Part shown: piece after piece, positions 53,049 through 62,653 of the stretch
Layout: every line of letters starts with the position of its first letter
Position numbering within the stretch: the stretch's first letter is position 1
NCBI GenBank assembly: GCA_014376785.1
Contig: JACMQW010000080.1
Location: 1-64,000, forward strand
DNA: 64,000 nucleotides
From: Oligoflexia bacterium
GTDB lineage: Bacteria; Bdellovibrionota; UBA1018
Direction: 5' to 3'
Position numbers and translations under genes: made by a program
Notes under the pieces: generated by a model
The model's database searches: none
The model's input: the letters and a program-made list of their open reading frames with translations, nothing else
Told to the model about the DNA's origin: nothing

Positions 53049-55734
53049 GCTTGGCATCCTTCGCGGACACTTCGACTGGAATCGGTCGACCGACGAGTCC
53101 GGATAATTCTGACAGGTCTTTGATCGGCTTCGCGCCTACTTTTTCCAAAGTGCGCATCACGCGCGCGAGGTTATCATAGAAAAAGAAAATCACTTCCCCG
53201 GGCACCATTTCGCTCACCGCAAATTCAAGCGCGTCGGGTTCGTCTAACATCTGATACGTCTCAATTTCAGGCTTTTTTGCTTTCGCCGCTGCACAGAGCA
53301 TGTCGGCCGTTTCCCTAGCCGGCCGGCCCCGAAGGTCGACGTCTTCACGGATAATAATCCGGTCAAAGAATTCAGCAGCCGCATGGCCCGACATTTTGAT
53401 GATTTCATCCGTCCGGTCTCCGGGAGCGGAGATGATTCCGGTTAAACGAGTGGTGTTCCAATGTTTTGCCATATCACAGACCGAGCGTAGAGCGTCCGCA
53501 TTATGACCGAAGTCGACGACGACGTATCCTTCCTTTACGCGAAAGAAATTAGCCCGACCCGCATTATCTAAAATGGGATTGAATGAACGAAGGCTGCGAA
53601 TCACCTCGTTCTTGCTCATTCCCATTTCGCGCATAGCGGCCGCAGCCGCGAGAGCATTAGACACTTGGTACTTCGCTGTGCCTCCGATGGTGAAGGGTAG
53701 AGTTCGGGCTTCACAGATTTCGGTGGTGACGCCATTTTTTACTTCAAAAATCGAAGTCCCGTCATAGTAGAAACCGGTTCCGTTTTCGCTGAAGTGGTTT
53801 TGAAGCCGCGGATTCTCTTTGGACAGCGAGAAAAAGACTACGTTTTTATTTTCAGCGCGAACGCTCGCTTTTTCTGTCAAACTCGCGACATGGCTGTCGT
53901 CCGCATTTAAGATGAGAGTGCCCCCATCGCGGACGCTTTCCGCAACGAGCGATTTGATTCGTAAGATATCGTCCACGGATTCGATTCCATCTTGCCCGAT
54001 GTGATCGGGTTGGACGTTCGTGATGACGGCCAAATCCGAAAAATCGAACCCAAGGCCGCGTTTCACAATTCCGCCTCGTGCGGTTTCGAGAACAGCCACA
54101 TCGACCCAGGGGTCTTCCAGAATCATTTTTGCCGAGACCGGACCAGTCGTATCCCCGGATGAAATTTTGGTCTTACCCAGGTAAATTCCCGCAGAAGTGG
54201 TCATACCGACTTTCACAGAATTTTCGTGAAGTCCGTGAGCAATTAAACGAGTGACGGTCGTTTTTCCATTCGTGCCGGTAATCGTAATGATCGGAATGCG
54301 TCCCGTTTCGCCATTCGGGAAGAGGTGATCGATGATCGCAGATCCGACATCCCGAGATTTTCCGACGGTCGGATAATGGTGCATCCGAATCCCAGGTGCG
54401 GCGTTCACTTCGATGACACCACCGCGCTGACCAGCCAGAGGGCGTGCGATGTCTTCGATAATCAAATCGATCCCGCAAACATCGAGTGCGACGACTCTAG
54501 CCGCCCTCTCGCACATGACTTGAATGTCAGCGTGAACGAGGTCGGTGACATCGACCGCGGATCCGCCTTTAGAGAGGTTCGCTGTGTTCCGGAGCTGGAT
54601 GCGTTCACCGGCCATCGGAACGGAGTCGAGTCTAATTTGGGCGCGCTCTAAATACTGCGCGGCCGCTCGGTCGATCGTGATCTTCGTCATCGGTTTCTCA
54701 TGGCCCTCACCACGAAGGGGATTCCGATTTTCTTGATCGATCAGATTTTGGATCGATTGTTTTCCATCACCGATGACGTGCGCGGGTATTCGCTCGGCGG
54801 CGGCGACCAGTTTTCCCCCGATGACTAAAAGGCGGAAGTCTTTTCCAGTGTAAAACTGCTCGACCAGTACTTTTCTCGAAAATTCGCGAGCGACATCGAA
54901 TGCCTCGGTGACCGCTTCTTCGCTTTTCAAATTCAGACAAACGCCGTTACCATGATTTCCGTCGAGCGGTTTCACAGTAACAGGGCCGCCGAGGTCGTTG
55001 AAAACTTCGAGCGCGCCTGCGAGGGTTGCGACACTTTCACCGCGCGGAACCGGTACGCCCATGCGACCGAGCAGTGCCTTCGTGAGGGATTTATCCTGCG
55101 CGATCGCGACCCCGATATGGGAAGTCAGGCCGGTGATGGTGGCCTGGAGGAGTTTTCGTTTTGAACCGTAACCGAATTCGATCAAGCTTCGATCATTCAT
55201 TCGGCGCCAAGGAATTCCGCGTCTCACCGCCGCATCGATGACCGCTTGGGTGCTCGGACCGAATTTTTCAGCTTCGGCGATTTGCCTCGCCTCGTGAATG
55301 ATCTCGTCGATGTTCACCTGTTTACCGTCTGCACAAGCGTCAATAACTTCGACAGCCTTTGTGAGGAGGTGCTTCATCCCCGGTTCAGATTGGTAGCGGA
55401 CGATCACGTGGTAAACGCCGTGCGAGCCGCCGTAAATCGATTTTCCGAAACCCACTTTAATTCCGGATGGGTGACTGAGCTCCAAAGCGACGTGTTCGAT
55501 CATGTGGGCGAAGTAGGTCCCACGGTTCAATCGCTCGATAAAGCCCCCTGGCCGGCCAGGCGAACAGCGATGCTCTTTCAAGCCCGGCAGAAGGGCCACC
55601 AGCCGGTCGACGAAACCCGGGAGAGACTTGCTAGAAGTCTCCGCTCTCTCTTGGAGGTCGATCGTCATCATGAGGACGGGGTGGTGGTGGTACGTATTTG
55701 GGCCGGAGAGGGTCCGGATATTCTTAATTTTCAT
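53035..55734 (-). CDS. cphA: cyanophycin synthetase
   Basis: 899 aa, the usual length. Three parts are visible: an N-terminal domain (FIERLNRGTYFAHMIEHVALELS), an ATP-grasp domain (TKALLGRMGVPVPRGESV to GGVIEVNAAPGIRMHHYPTVGKSRDV), and a Mur-ligase-like domain (P-loop ITITGTNGKTTVTRLIAHGL, then TTGPVSAKMILEDPWVDVAVLETARGGIVKRGLGF). The enzyme adds Asp to the backbone and Arg to the Asp side chain at two separate ATP-driven sites, making the nitrogen-storage polymer cyanophycin without a template. All motifs look complete. It leads a two-gene operon with cphB. Confidence 0.96.
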   Translation of the reverse strand: MKIKNIRTLSGPNTYHHHPVLMMTIDLQERAETSSKSLPGFVDRLVALLPGLKEHRCSPGRPGGFIERLNRGTYFAHMIEHVALELSHPSGIKVGFGKSIYGGSHGVYHVIVRYQSEPGMKHLLTKAVEVIDACADGKQVNIDEIIHEARQIAEAEKFGPSTQAVIDAAVRRGIPWRRMNDRSLIEFGYGSKRKLLQATITGLTSHIGVAIAQDKSLTKALLGRMGVPVPRGESVATLAGALEVFNDLGGPVTVKPLDGNHGNGVCLNLKSEEAVTEAFDVAREFSRKVLVEQFYTGKDFRLLVIGGKLVAAAERIPAHVIGDGKQSIQNLIDQENRNPLRGEGHEKPMTKITIDRAAAQYLERAQIRLDSVPMAGERIQLRNTANLSKGGSAVDVTDLVHADIQVMCERAARVVALDVCGIDLIIEDIARPLAGQRGGVIEVNAAPGIRMHHYPTVGKSRDVGSAIIDHLFPNGETGRIPIITITGTNGKTTVTRLIAHGLHENSVKVGMTTSAGIYLGKTKISSGDTTGPVSAKMILEDPWVDVAVLETARGGIVKRGLGFDFSDLAVITNVQPDHIGQDGIESVDDILRIKSLVAESVRDGGTLILNADDSHVASLTEKASVRAENKNVVFFSLSKENPRLQNHFSENGTGFYYDGTSIFEVKNGVTTEICEARTLPFTIGGTAKYQVSNALAAAAAMREMGMSKNEVIRSLRSFNPILDNAGRANFFRVKEGYVVVDFGHNADALRSVCDMAKHWNTTRLTGIISAPGDRTDEIIKMSGHAAAEFFDRIIIREDVDLRGRPARETADMLCAAAKAKKPEIETYQMLDEPDALEFAVSEMVPGEVIFFFYDNLARVMRTLEKVGAKPIKDLSELSGLVGRPIPVEVSAKDAKHETT

Positions 55735-55845
55735 CGTGATTCCAGATTAGCGAGATCCGTGCCACGTTAAATCGGTTTAAGATGAGGAGTTTTTGGGGAA
55801 AGGGATGGATCGTTTTTCCCCCTTTCGTTACGCTTCCGGAAAGAT

Positions 55846-57147
55846 ATGAAAAAAATCGATTCGCCTCAATCTAACCCTTCTGAAACCGATTCTCCTCTTT
55901 CTCGCCGTCATTTTATTTCGTGGGCGGGCGCGGGGACCGCAGCGATTGGAGCCGGTGTGCTCCTGGGGAAAACTCCCTCCGCATTGGCGAGTGGGGTCCG
56001 AGATCGCTCGCATGTGCCTAGCCATCCCGGTGTCCCGCCGGGATGGGCGAATGCTTTCCAACCTTCATCCACTTTGCCTGAATTTCCGGTGCGAGAAGCG
56101 CCGAAAATGGGTGAAAAAATTCACGAGTTCACGATCGAACTCGGAATATCGGTTCACGAAATCGTACCCGGAGTAAAAATCCACGCTTTCACTTATAACG
56201 GAACTTATCCAGGGCCAGAAATTCGCGTTCCGGAAGGCGACTGGATTCTCTGTCATTTTACGAATCGAACGCCGGAGATTCACACCATTCACTGGCATGG
56301 GATGATCTTGCCAAATGAAATGGATGGAATCCCTAACGGCACCCAGTGGGGGGTCGGCCCCGGCCAAACATTCAATTACCTTTTCCGCGCCCAACCTGCC
56401 GGAACTCATTTCTACCACTGTCACAACATGACGAATTTGCATGTTCAAGCCGGAATGTTCGGCGCATTGATTGTCGAGCCGAAAGAGGATTTAGTGAAGA
56501 AAGTTTTCTCTTACACCCGCGAGTACACTTTACTCCTGAGTGAAGTCGACACGGTGATGGTCGAGCGGCAAATGGAAGAAATGCTGAAAATGATGGGCAC
56601 GATGGAGAAAATGAATGACGATCCGAAGCTCATGAAAGAAATGAACGGTCGGATGATGGGTTGGTTCATCGACAAAAAAGCATTTCTGAAAGCGGTAGAA
56701 GAGGGTTACGTTCCTCCGTACGTTTCTGCCCAGCGGGGTCGGAGCGTTGCACCGAATTTTAATTTTTTCCTTATCAACGGAAAATCCTACCCGATGACCG
56801 AAGAATTACACATTCGGTCCGGAGAAAATATCCGCGTGCGGTTGGTCGGCGCTGGAGCAAGCCCTCATTTCATGCACCTCCATGGCCATGATTTTTGGCA
56901 CGTCTGTCAGGACGGAACGCCCCTTCAGTCCCCCGTTCGACTAAATACGATTCCCATTTTCCCAGGCACGACTTCTGACATTATCATCCAAGGTACGAAT
57001 CCGGGTATGTGGCATTTTCATGATCACAGTGATCTCGCGAGCACGAATAATGGGGTCTTCCCGGGTGGGATGATGACGATGCTGATGTACGATGATGCCG
57101 AGGAAAAGGGTGTTCGTGTGCCAGAAATTGTGCAGGTGAGTTCGTGA
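55846..57147 (+). CDS. Tat-exported two-domain multicopper oxidase
   Basis: 433 aa. A twin-arginine signal (SRRHFISWAGAG) sends the folded protein to the periplasm. Copper motifs: HTIHWHGM, then THFYHCHNMTNLHVQAGM, which holds both trinuclear-site His and the type-1 Cys-His-Met ligands in domain 1; later PHFMHLHGHDF and MWHFHDHSDLAS. The C-terminal motif lacks the usual Cys, so type-1 copper sits in the first domain, as in two-domain oxidases and nitrite-reductase relatives. A Met-rich segment (MEEMLKMMGTMEKMNDDPKL) recalls the copper-binding loop of CueO. Copper(I) oxidation and copper tolerance are inferred from this and the neighbours. The stop overlaps the next gene. Confidence 0.93.
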   Translation: MKKIDSPQSNPSETDSPLSRRHFISWAGAGTAAIGAGVLLGKTPSALASGVRDRSHVPSHPGVPPGWANAFQPSSTLPEFPVREAPKMGEKIHEFTIELGISVHEIVPGVKIHAFTYNGTYPGPEIRVPEGDWILCHFTNRTPEIHTIHWHGMILPNEMDGIPNGTQWGVGPGQTFNYLFRAQPAGTHFYHCHNMTNLHVQAGMFGALIVEPKEDLVKKVFSYTREYTLLLSEVDTVMVERQMEEMLKMMGTMEKMNDDPKLMKEMNGRMMGWFIDKKAFLKAVEEGYVPPYVSAQRGRSVAPNFNFFLINGKSYPMTEELHIRSGENIRVRLVGAGASPHFMHLHGHDFWHVCQDGTPLQSPVRLNTIPIFPGTTSDIIIQGTNPGMWHFHDHSDLASTNNGVFPGGMMTMLMYDDAEEKGVRVPEIVQVSS

Positions 57148-58358
57148 GTCGTTTCATTCTGACGAGTTTTGCACTCACCGTTGCTTCCATGGGGTCGTCC
57201 TTTGCCAACCAAGCGCAGCCCGTTCCCGTGCCGGAGGACCAAAGCCTTTCTCCCCAGGTAAACATTTCCGGAGTGGGTGCCGCGACCTTTAATGTTGCCC
57301 ACTCTTTAGCCTCAGGAGGAAAAACTCAGGCCGGAATGAATTTCAGCGATTCCGCTCTGGTGGTGGGTGCAGCCCAGCGGCTTTCCACGCTCAGTGGAAT
57401 CGGAAGCATGGGACTGGGCCTGTTGACTCTAGACGACACCGTGAGTGGGAAAGCCAGCCAACTTTTTCTGCATCAGGCTTTCGTCGATTTTCAGGCGGAA
57501 AGATTCGAAGCGCTGATCGGAAGGAGTGATAATCCGACTGCCCACGTCGTCGATTTTCCCACGATTCGCGGAGACGATCTTGTGACTTTAACCAATCCGC
57601 TGGATCCGTATTCAAACGGTAAAAACAGCGAAGAGAATCGCTATTCGAATGTCACATCTGTCACGCTGAACCAAGGATTGCAGACGTTCGAAAACTTTCA
57701 CGCTCAGCATTTGATCGATAGTGCGGGAATCGGTACTGAGCAGGGGATCAACTCGTTCGGGGCAAGTTTCGAATACCTAGGTGTCCCGGGCATGGAGCCG
57801 TTTAGTCGCGTTCCATCCTTTGGGTTTGGATATGAGCATTTTACAACAAACTCCGGAGGCAAATCGGGTTTGAATCAAATTTACTTGGGTGGGGTGGTGA
57901 ATTTGAACACCAGTGTGACGAATCGCTGGGATCTGAGATTTCAGGACGTCGTCGGGTTTGGCAGTGGGTTGTGGGCATTTCAGTCTGTGACGGATAGTTA
58001 TCAGGCGGATTCAAACTCCCTTGCGGCCTCGCTCCGTTATCTTTCGAGTCCATTCGGTAGTCCTGGTTACCAACTTGCTCTCACCGCTGCCGGAAAAAAT
58101 TATTTTAAAGTCGACCGATCTCGTTCTTACGGCGCGGCTCTCACAGGGGTGAAGCGCCTCGGACAGGGGTTTGATCTCGTTGCTCAGTACATGGGTCAGT
58201 ATCGTGACCGGGCACTTGCGGTAGCGCAGTCATCCGGTATTGCTTATGAGCAGACATTCGAAGTGGGTTTCGTTTTTAATTTCGATACCACGCTGAACCT
58301 ACACCTCTCCCCGCGTCGCTCGATTCTAAACCAGCAACACCAGTACGTTCCAAACTAA
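57144..58358 (+). CDS. outer-membrane protein of the copper module (CopB/porin-like)
   Basis: 404 aa starting at a GTG that overlaps the oxidase stop (GTGA). Signal peptide residues 1-21 (FILTSFALTVASMGSSFA). The mature part is Gly/Ser/Asn-rich with many amphipathic strands (IYLGGVVNLNTSVTNRWDLRFQ, LAASLRYLSSPFG, YGAALTGVKRLGQGFDLVAQYM), and strand-like sequence near the C-terminus, so a beta-barrel is likely. In copper operons a CopB- or porin-like outer-membrane protein often follows the oxidase. I cannot show copper binding from the sequence. Confidence 0.82.
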   Translation: MSRFILTSFALTVASMGSSFANQAQPVPVPEDQSLSPQVNISGVGAATFNVAHSLASGGKTQAGMNFSDSALVVGAAQRLSTLSGIGSMGLGLLTLDDTVSGKASQLFLHQAFVDFQAERFEALIGRSDNPTAHVVDFPTIRGDDLVTLTNPLDPYSNGKNSEENRYSNVTSVTLNQGLQTFENFHAQHLIDSAGIGTEQGINSFGASFEYLGVPGMEPFSRVPSFGFGYEHFTTNSGGKSGLNQIYLGGVVNLNTSVTNRWDLRFQDVVGFGSGLWAFQSVTDSYQADSNSLAASLRYLSSPFGSPGYQLALTAAGKNYFKVDRSRSYGAALTGVKRLGQGFDLVAQYMGQYRDRALAVAQSSGIAYEQTFEVGFVFNFDTTLNLHLSPRRSILNQQHQYVPN

Positions 58359-58366
58359 GGTGGGCG

Positions 58367-58999
58367 ATGATGAGTAAAATCAGATGGATGTTTCAAATTT
58401 TGGTATTCGCGATTCTGACCGCTATTTCTTCTATTCAGTCCGCTCGAGCTGGAAATTTTGAAGGGATGAAGGAGATGCCGCTTGCGGTGCCGAGTAAAAC
58501 CTACACCGTTCCATCAAAGGAAGCGGGAGAAAGTCTGGTGGAGGCTCGGGGATTCGGCGATCAAGAACCTTCGGTACGGATGATGAATTTAATGATGGTC
58601 GAAGGTTCTGGGTTCGAAGGAATGGACATGGCGGAAGGAATGGCGTCGAAAAAAACGCCAGTGGCGCCTCATTCCCATTCCGGATCCCTGGCTAAAACCC
58701 TGGCTAAATCCACGATTGAAATCACCAAGGCTCCAGCCCCTGCGAAAGTCGGATCGAATGTCTTCGAGTTCAGAATGAAGCCGGAAAATGCGGAACGTGC
58801 ATCCTCGAAGCAGTCTCCCGTCCTTCAAGTTTCGATGACAACCATGGACATGGGGACCGACCGGCCGGAAATGGTTCAGATCTCTCCCGGAACTTACCGA
58901 GCGAAAGTATTATTTTCCATGGAAGGACCGTGGGAATTAAAAATCACGACGAAACAAGAATCGAAGAGTTTCGTCGTGGATGTGGTCAGAAAGAAATAG
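58367..58999 (+). CDS. exported YtkA-like protein with Met/His-rich N-terminal part
   Basis: 210 aa with AAGGTGGG upstream of ATGATG. Signal peptide residues 1-28 (ILVFAILTAISSIQSARA). The N-terminal mature region is Met-rich (RMMNLMMVEGSGFEGMDMAE) and carries a His pair (PHSHSG), fitting copper binding. The C-terminal 95 residues form a YtkA/FixH-like beta-sandwich (VFEFRMKPENAERA, LQVSMTTMDMGTDRPEMVQI, GTYRAKVLFSMEGPWELKITT) with the family MDMG-type Met cluster. It follows the oxidase and barrel genes in one operon and is likely a periplasmic copper chaperone; that function is inferred. Confidence 0.8.
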   Translation: MMSKIRWMFQILVFAILTAISSIQSARAGNFEGMKEMPLAVPSKTYTVPSKEAGESLVEARGFGDQEPSVRMMNLMMVEGSGFEGMDMAEGMASKKTPVAPHSHSGSLAKTLAKSTIEITKAPAPAKVGSNVFEFRMKPENAERASSKQSPVLQVSMTTMDMGTDRPEMVQISPGTYRAKVLFSMEGPWELKITTKQESKSFVVDVVRKK

Positions 59000-59017
59000 T
59001 GGCTCGACCCGTTCGAT

Positions 59018-59572
59018 CTATTTACGCAATGACTTCATCGCGGTTCCCCATGAGATGACTTCATCTAAAAGACCATTCATCGATTTTTCGGCGCGAGCGG
59101 AAGGCTTGAATTTTCCGTCTTCGAAATCGGTGAACAAAGAGAATCCCACTTGAGAAGAGACGGTTGCGATCTTAACCGCGCTGAGCACGAGTCTGAGTTG
59201 CTCGATCGCTCTTGCGCCACTCATGCCGCCGTATCCGACCAGTCCGGCGGACTTGTTGTTCCACTCTTTATAAAGGTAATCGATCGCGTTTTTAAGCGCG
59301 CCTGACGTTCCGTGGTTGTATTCGGGCGTGACGAAAACGAAAGCGTCATAACCGGACATTTTCGCTGCCCAAGCTTTCGTGTGTGGCTTGGAATATTCAT
59401 TAGCTGATGCGGGTACGGGCTCATCGAGGAGAGGCAGGTTAAAGTCCAGGAGATCGACCAAGTCATAGCGTGCATCGGTTCGCTTGCTTGACACTTCATG
59501 GACCCACTTCGCGACCGCTTCGCCTTTACGTTCCGGACGGGTGCTTCCAATGATCACTGCGACGTTTAACAT
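59018..59572 (-). CDS. NAD(P)H-dependent FMN reductase
   Basis: 184 aa with AAAGGAACTCAG before the ATG. The flavodoxin-like fold is clear: FMN-phosphate loop IIGSTRPERKGEAVAKWV, and the FMN ring site FVTPEYNHGTSGALKNAIDYLYKEWNNKSAGLVGYGGMSG. Family members (ChrR, ArsH, Azo-type) reduce FMN, quinones, chromate or azo compounds with NAD(P)H in the cytoplasm. It lies between two copper-related genes but on the other strand, so belonging to the copper module is not implied. Redox-stress defence is a fair inference. Confidence 0.92.
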   Translation of the reverse strand: MLNVAVIIGSTRPERKGEAVAKWVHEVSSKRTDARYDLVDLLDFNLPLLDEPVPASANEYSKPHTKAWAAKMSGYDAFVFVTPEYNHGTSGALKNAIDYLYKEWNNKSAGLVGYGGMSGARAIEQLRLVLSAVKIATVSSQVGFSLFTDFEDGKFKPSARAEKSMNGLLDEVISWGTAMKSLRK

Positions 59573-59654
59573 CTGAGTTCCTTTCAGGGGGTGGGGTGGG
59601 ATCTAGGCTTCTTTCTCTCATGGCATTTTCTAAATCCGAAGGTAGATTTGGAGG

Positions 59655-60185
59655 ATGAAAAAATCTTTTGGAGTTCTAGTGTTTCTCGGTTGTGCACCTT
59701 TAATTTTCACTTCAATCGCATTCGCTCACATTCAAATCGAACCCTCGACGGCGGTCGCGGGAAGTTTTGGCAAATATTCATTTCGAGTTTTGCACGGGTG
59801 TGACGGATCGCCCACTACCAAGCTCACGATTCAAATCCCAGACGGGGTCATTTCGGTAAAACCCCAAGTTCATCCCGGTTGGGAGATTGCCCTCAAGTCA
59901 AAAAAAATGGGGAAGCCCGCGATGCTTCATGGAAAAGAAATCACCGATACAGTGAGTGAGGTGGTTTTTAGTGGCGGGAACCTGCCGGATGAGTTCATGG
60001 ACGAATTTGCGATCGACGTGAAAGTTCCCGACACGGTCGGGATGAAGCTCTCTTTTCCAGTCATTCAAGAATGTAAAAAAGGATCGAATCGTTGGGTCGA
60101 TCTAACGGATGAAGCAAAATCTCCGGCACCCGTTCTGACGTTAGGTGCGGCTAAAGCGATGAGCGGTCACGGTCATCACCACTGA
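59655..60185 (+). CDS. YcnI-like (DUF1775) exported copper-binding protein
   Basis: 176 aa. Signal peptide to residue 24 (LIFTSIAFA), leaving His as first mature residue (HIQIEPSTAVAGSFGKYSF), the residue that binds Cu(II) in the YcnI family. The beta-sandwich continues through RVLHGCDGSPTTKLTIQIPDGV and VHPGWEIALK. The C-terminus is His-rich (MSGHGHHH), adding another metal site. GGAGG touches the ATG with almost no spacing, an unusual arrangement. With the oxidase and the YtkA-like protein it makes a periplasmic copper-handling set. A terminator follows. Confidence 0.88.
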   Translation: MKKSFGVLVFLGCAPLIFTSIAFAHIQIEPSTAVAGSFGKYSFRVLHGCDGSPTTKLTIQIPDGVISVKPQVHPGWEIALKSKKMGKPAMLHGKEITDTVSEVVFSGGNLPDEFMDEFAIDVKVPDTVGMKLSFPVIQECKKGSNRWVDLTDEAKSPAPVLTLGAAKAMSGHGHHH

Positions 60186-60213
60186 ACGCTTTTGTTGATT
60201 CATGCCTGAAACT

Positions 60214-60252
60214 AAAAAAGGACAGTCACCCGCTCGGTGGCTGGCCTTTTTT
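60214..60252. terminator. bidirectional terminator between ycnI-like gene and katG
   Basis: AAAAAAGGACAGTCACC / GGTGGCTGGCCTTTTTT stem with one mismatch and one wobble, CGCTC loop, seven T residues after it on the plus strand and six A-to-T on the minus strand. Serves both convergent genes. Confidence 0.88.
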
Positions 60253-60266
60253 TAATCTCTAAACGA

Positions 60267-62501
60267 TCATTTTTTCAGATCGAAACGGTCAAGCGACATG
60301 ACTTTGTCCCACGCGGATCCGAAATCACGCGCGAACTTATCTTTCCCGTCATTGGATGCGTAGACTTCCGAGATCGCTCGAAGCTCCGAGTGTGAACCGA
60401 AAATCAAGTCCACAGGAGTTGCCGTCCATTTCACTTCGCCCGACTTTCGATCGAGTCCCTCGTAGATGAAATCCGATGTTTTCGACTTCTGCCACTTCGT
60501 CGACATATCGAGAAGGTTCACAAAGAAGTCGTTCGTCAGCGTTCCCGGTTTTGCGGTGAAAACCCCGTGCGCGGATCCATCGGCGTTCGCATTCAATGCA
60601 CGCATTCCACCCACGAGCACCGTCATTTCAGGCACGGTCAACGTGAGCATGTTTGCTCGGTCGATCATGCTCTCAGTCGGTGAAAGGCGATTCTCAGCAC
60701 TGTAGTAGTTTCGAAACGCGTCGGCTTTTGGCTCGAGGGCTTCAAACGTACTCGCGTCCGTCATTTCCTGAGTGGTGTCCATACGACCAGGCGTGAAGGC
60801 GACTTTCACCGCATGACCGCCGGCCTTCGCCGCTTGCTCGACCGCAGCCGTTCCACCGAGAACGATCAAGTCAGCCAGTGAAACTTTTTTTCCACCCTTG
60901 CTGAATCCCGTCCGGATCTCTTCAAGTTTGGAAATGACCTTGGCGATTTCCGCGGGATTGTTTACGGTCCAGTCTTTCTGAGGAGCGAGTCTGAGTCTGG
61001 CTCCGTTTGCTCCTCCGCGCATATCCGTATCACGGTAGGACGCGGCTGCGGCCCATGCGGTTCGGACAAGTTCGGGAGTCGTGAGTCCTGATTTCAGGAT
61101 TCTTGATTTTAAACTCGAAATCTCTGCCGCGCCGATGAGCTTGTGATTCACAGCCGGGATCGGATCTTGCCAAATCAGATCTTCTTTCGGAATTTCAGAT
61201 CCGAGGTAGCGAATTTTTGGTCCCATATCTCGGTGGGTGAGTTTGAACCATGCTTTTGCGAAGGCGAGTTCGAACGCAGCTGGATCTGCGAGGAAACGCT
61301 TCGTGATGGCTTGGTAACTCGGATCGGTTTTCAGCGCGATGTCGGTCGTGAACATGATCGGTGCGTGCTTCACGCTCGGATCATGGGCGTCCGGTACCGT
61401 GCCCGCTCCTTTTCCATCTTTTGGAATCCACTGAATGGCTCCGGCTGGACTCTTCGTTTTTACCCAGTCAAACGCATAGAGGTTCGTCAGGTATTGCATC
61501 GTGAAGTGAGTCGGATTCATCGTCCAAGCGCCCTCGAGACCGCTGGTCGTCGCGTCTTTCCCGACTCCGGTACCGCATTTGTTTTTCCAACCCATGCCTT
61601 GGTCTTCGACTGGCGCCGCGGCTGGTTCTTTGCCGATGCATTCTGCCGGAACTTTCGCTCCGTGTGCTTTTCCGAAAGTGTGTCCGCCAGCAATCAGCGC
61701 GACCGTTTCTTCGTCGTTCATGGCCATCCGGCCGAATGTTTCGCGAATGTCTTTCGCAGAAAGCATCGGATCGGGATTTCCGTTTGGTCCTTCAGGATTC
61801 ACGTAAATCAGGCCCATTTGGACAGCGGCCAGCGGTTTCGCTAATTTGCGGTCACCCGTGTAGCGTTCGTCGCCCATGAATTTGCGTTCAGGTCCCCAGT
61901 AGACGAGATCTGCTTCCCAGTCATCGGTTCTTCCACCGGCGTAGCCGAAGGTTTTAAAGCCCATGGATTCGAGCGCGACGTTTCCGGTGAGCACCATCAA
62001 ATCGGCCCACGACACTTTATCGCCGTATTTTTGTTTGATCGGCCAGAGGAGGCGACGCGCTTTATCGAGATTTGCATTATCGGGCCAGCTGTTCAGGGGC
62101 TCGAAGCGTTGCTGTCCACCACCAGCGCCTCCGCGACCATCGAGGGTGCGGTAGGTGCCGGCGCTATGCCAGGCCATACGGATGAAGAACGGTCCGTAGT
62201 TTCCGTAGTCGGACGGCCACCAAGCTTGGGACGTTTTCATCACCGCTTCGATGTCTTTTTTCAAAGCAGGAATGTTTACTTTTTTGAATTCTTTCGCGTA
62301 GTCGAATTTTTTATCGAGGGGGTTGGACTCAGCGGCGTGCTGGCGGAGGGGGGCGAGGTCGAGCCGCTCTGGCCACCAAAATTGGTTTGAGGTGTTTTTA
62401 AGGTCAGTGGTGATCTTAGCGGGCGGTGAATCGGCCGCTTGGCTGAGGGGGGACAGGGCAAGTGCGGCTAGCACCAAGCCTGATAATTTCAAATTGAACA
62501 T
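60267..62501 (-). CDS. katG: exported catalase-peroxidase KatG
   Basis: About 744 aa from the ATG at 62501, which has AGGAGAAG upstream; the track starts 16 codons earlier. A signal peptide is clear ([19 protein letters not shown]), so this KatG goes to the periplasm, as E. coli O157 KatP does; most KatG are cytoplasmic. Active-site motifs are intact: distal [18 protein letters not shown] (Arg, Trp, His), the adduct Tyr in [13 protein letters not shown], and proximal [16 protein letters not shown]. The C-terminal duplicate domain is present. It removes hydrogen peroxide by catalase and peroxidase action using haem. A copper-handling set next door would also benefit from periplasmic peroxide removal. 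Confidence 0.96.
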   Translation of the reverse strand: MFNLKLSGLVLAALALSPLSQAADSPPAKITTDLKNTSNQFWWPERLDLAPLRQHAAESNPLDKKFDYAKEFKKVNIPALKKDIEAVMKTSQAWWPSDYGNYGPFFIRMAWHSAGTYRTLDGRGGAGGGQQRFEPLNSWPDNANLDKARRLLWPIKQKYGDKVSWADLMVLTGNVALESMGFKTFGYAGGRTDDWEADLVYWGPERKFMGDERYTGDRKLAKPLAAVQMGLIYVNPEGPNGNPDPMLSAKDIRETFGRMAMNDEETVALIAGGHTFGKAHGAKVPAECIGKEPAAAPVEDQGMGWKNKCGTGVGKDATTSGLEGAWTMNPTHFTMQYLTNLYAFDWVKTKSPAGAIQWIPKDGKGAGTVPDAHDPSVKHAPIMFTTDIALKTDPSYQAITKRFLADPAAFELAFAKAWFKLTHRDMGPKIRYLGSEIPKEDLIWQDPIPAVNHKLIGAAEISSLKSRILKSGLTTPELVRTAWAAAASYRDTDMRGGANGARLRLAPQKDWTVNNPAEIAKVISKLEEIRTGFSKGGKKVSLADLIVLGGTAAVEQAAKAGGHAVKVAFTPGRMDTTQEMTDASTFEALEPKADAFRNYYSAENRLSPTESMIDRANMLTLTVPEMTVLVGGMRALNANADGSAHGVFTAKPGTLTNDFFVNLLDMSTKWQKSKTSDFIYEGLDRKSGEVKWTATPVDLIFGSHSELRAISEVYASNDGKDKFARDFGSAWDKVMSLDRFDLKK

Positions 62502-62653
62502 GAATTCTTCTCCTGTGTATCGAGTTAGTCGTTGTAGCGATCGTTTCACAAACCTGGCCGATCGGCAAAATCGATAAAATCGATCTGTAGTTCATTAAAA
62601 TCTATGAGAAGCTTTGAATTGATCTACTGCGCTAAAGCAGGTACAGGGACGGC

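Noticed and set aside
55246-55770. 174-aa plus-strand ORF opposite cphA
   Set aside because: Fully inside the conserved N-terminal domain of cphA on the other strand; no ribosome-binding site or domain.
55780-55846. Attenuator-like hairpin before the multicopper oxidase
   Set aside because: GGGGAAA and TTTCCCC can pair, but the stem is short and the T-run is on the wrong side for a clear terminator.
61143-61844. 233-aa plus-strand ORF opposite katG
   Set aside because: Antisense shadow of a highly conserved gene; composition rich in Phe/Arg/Ser without any domain.
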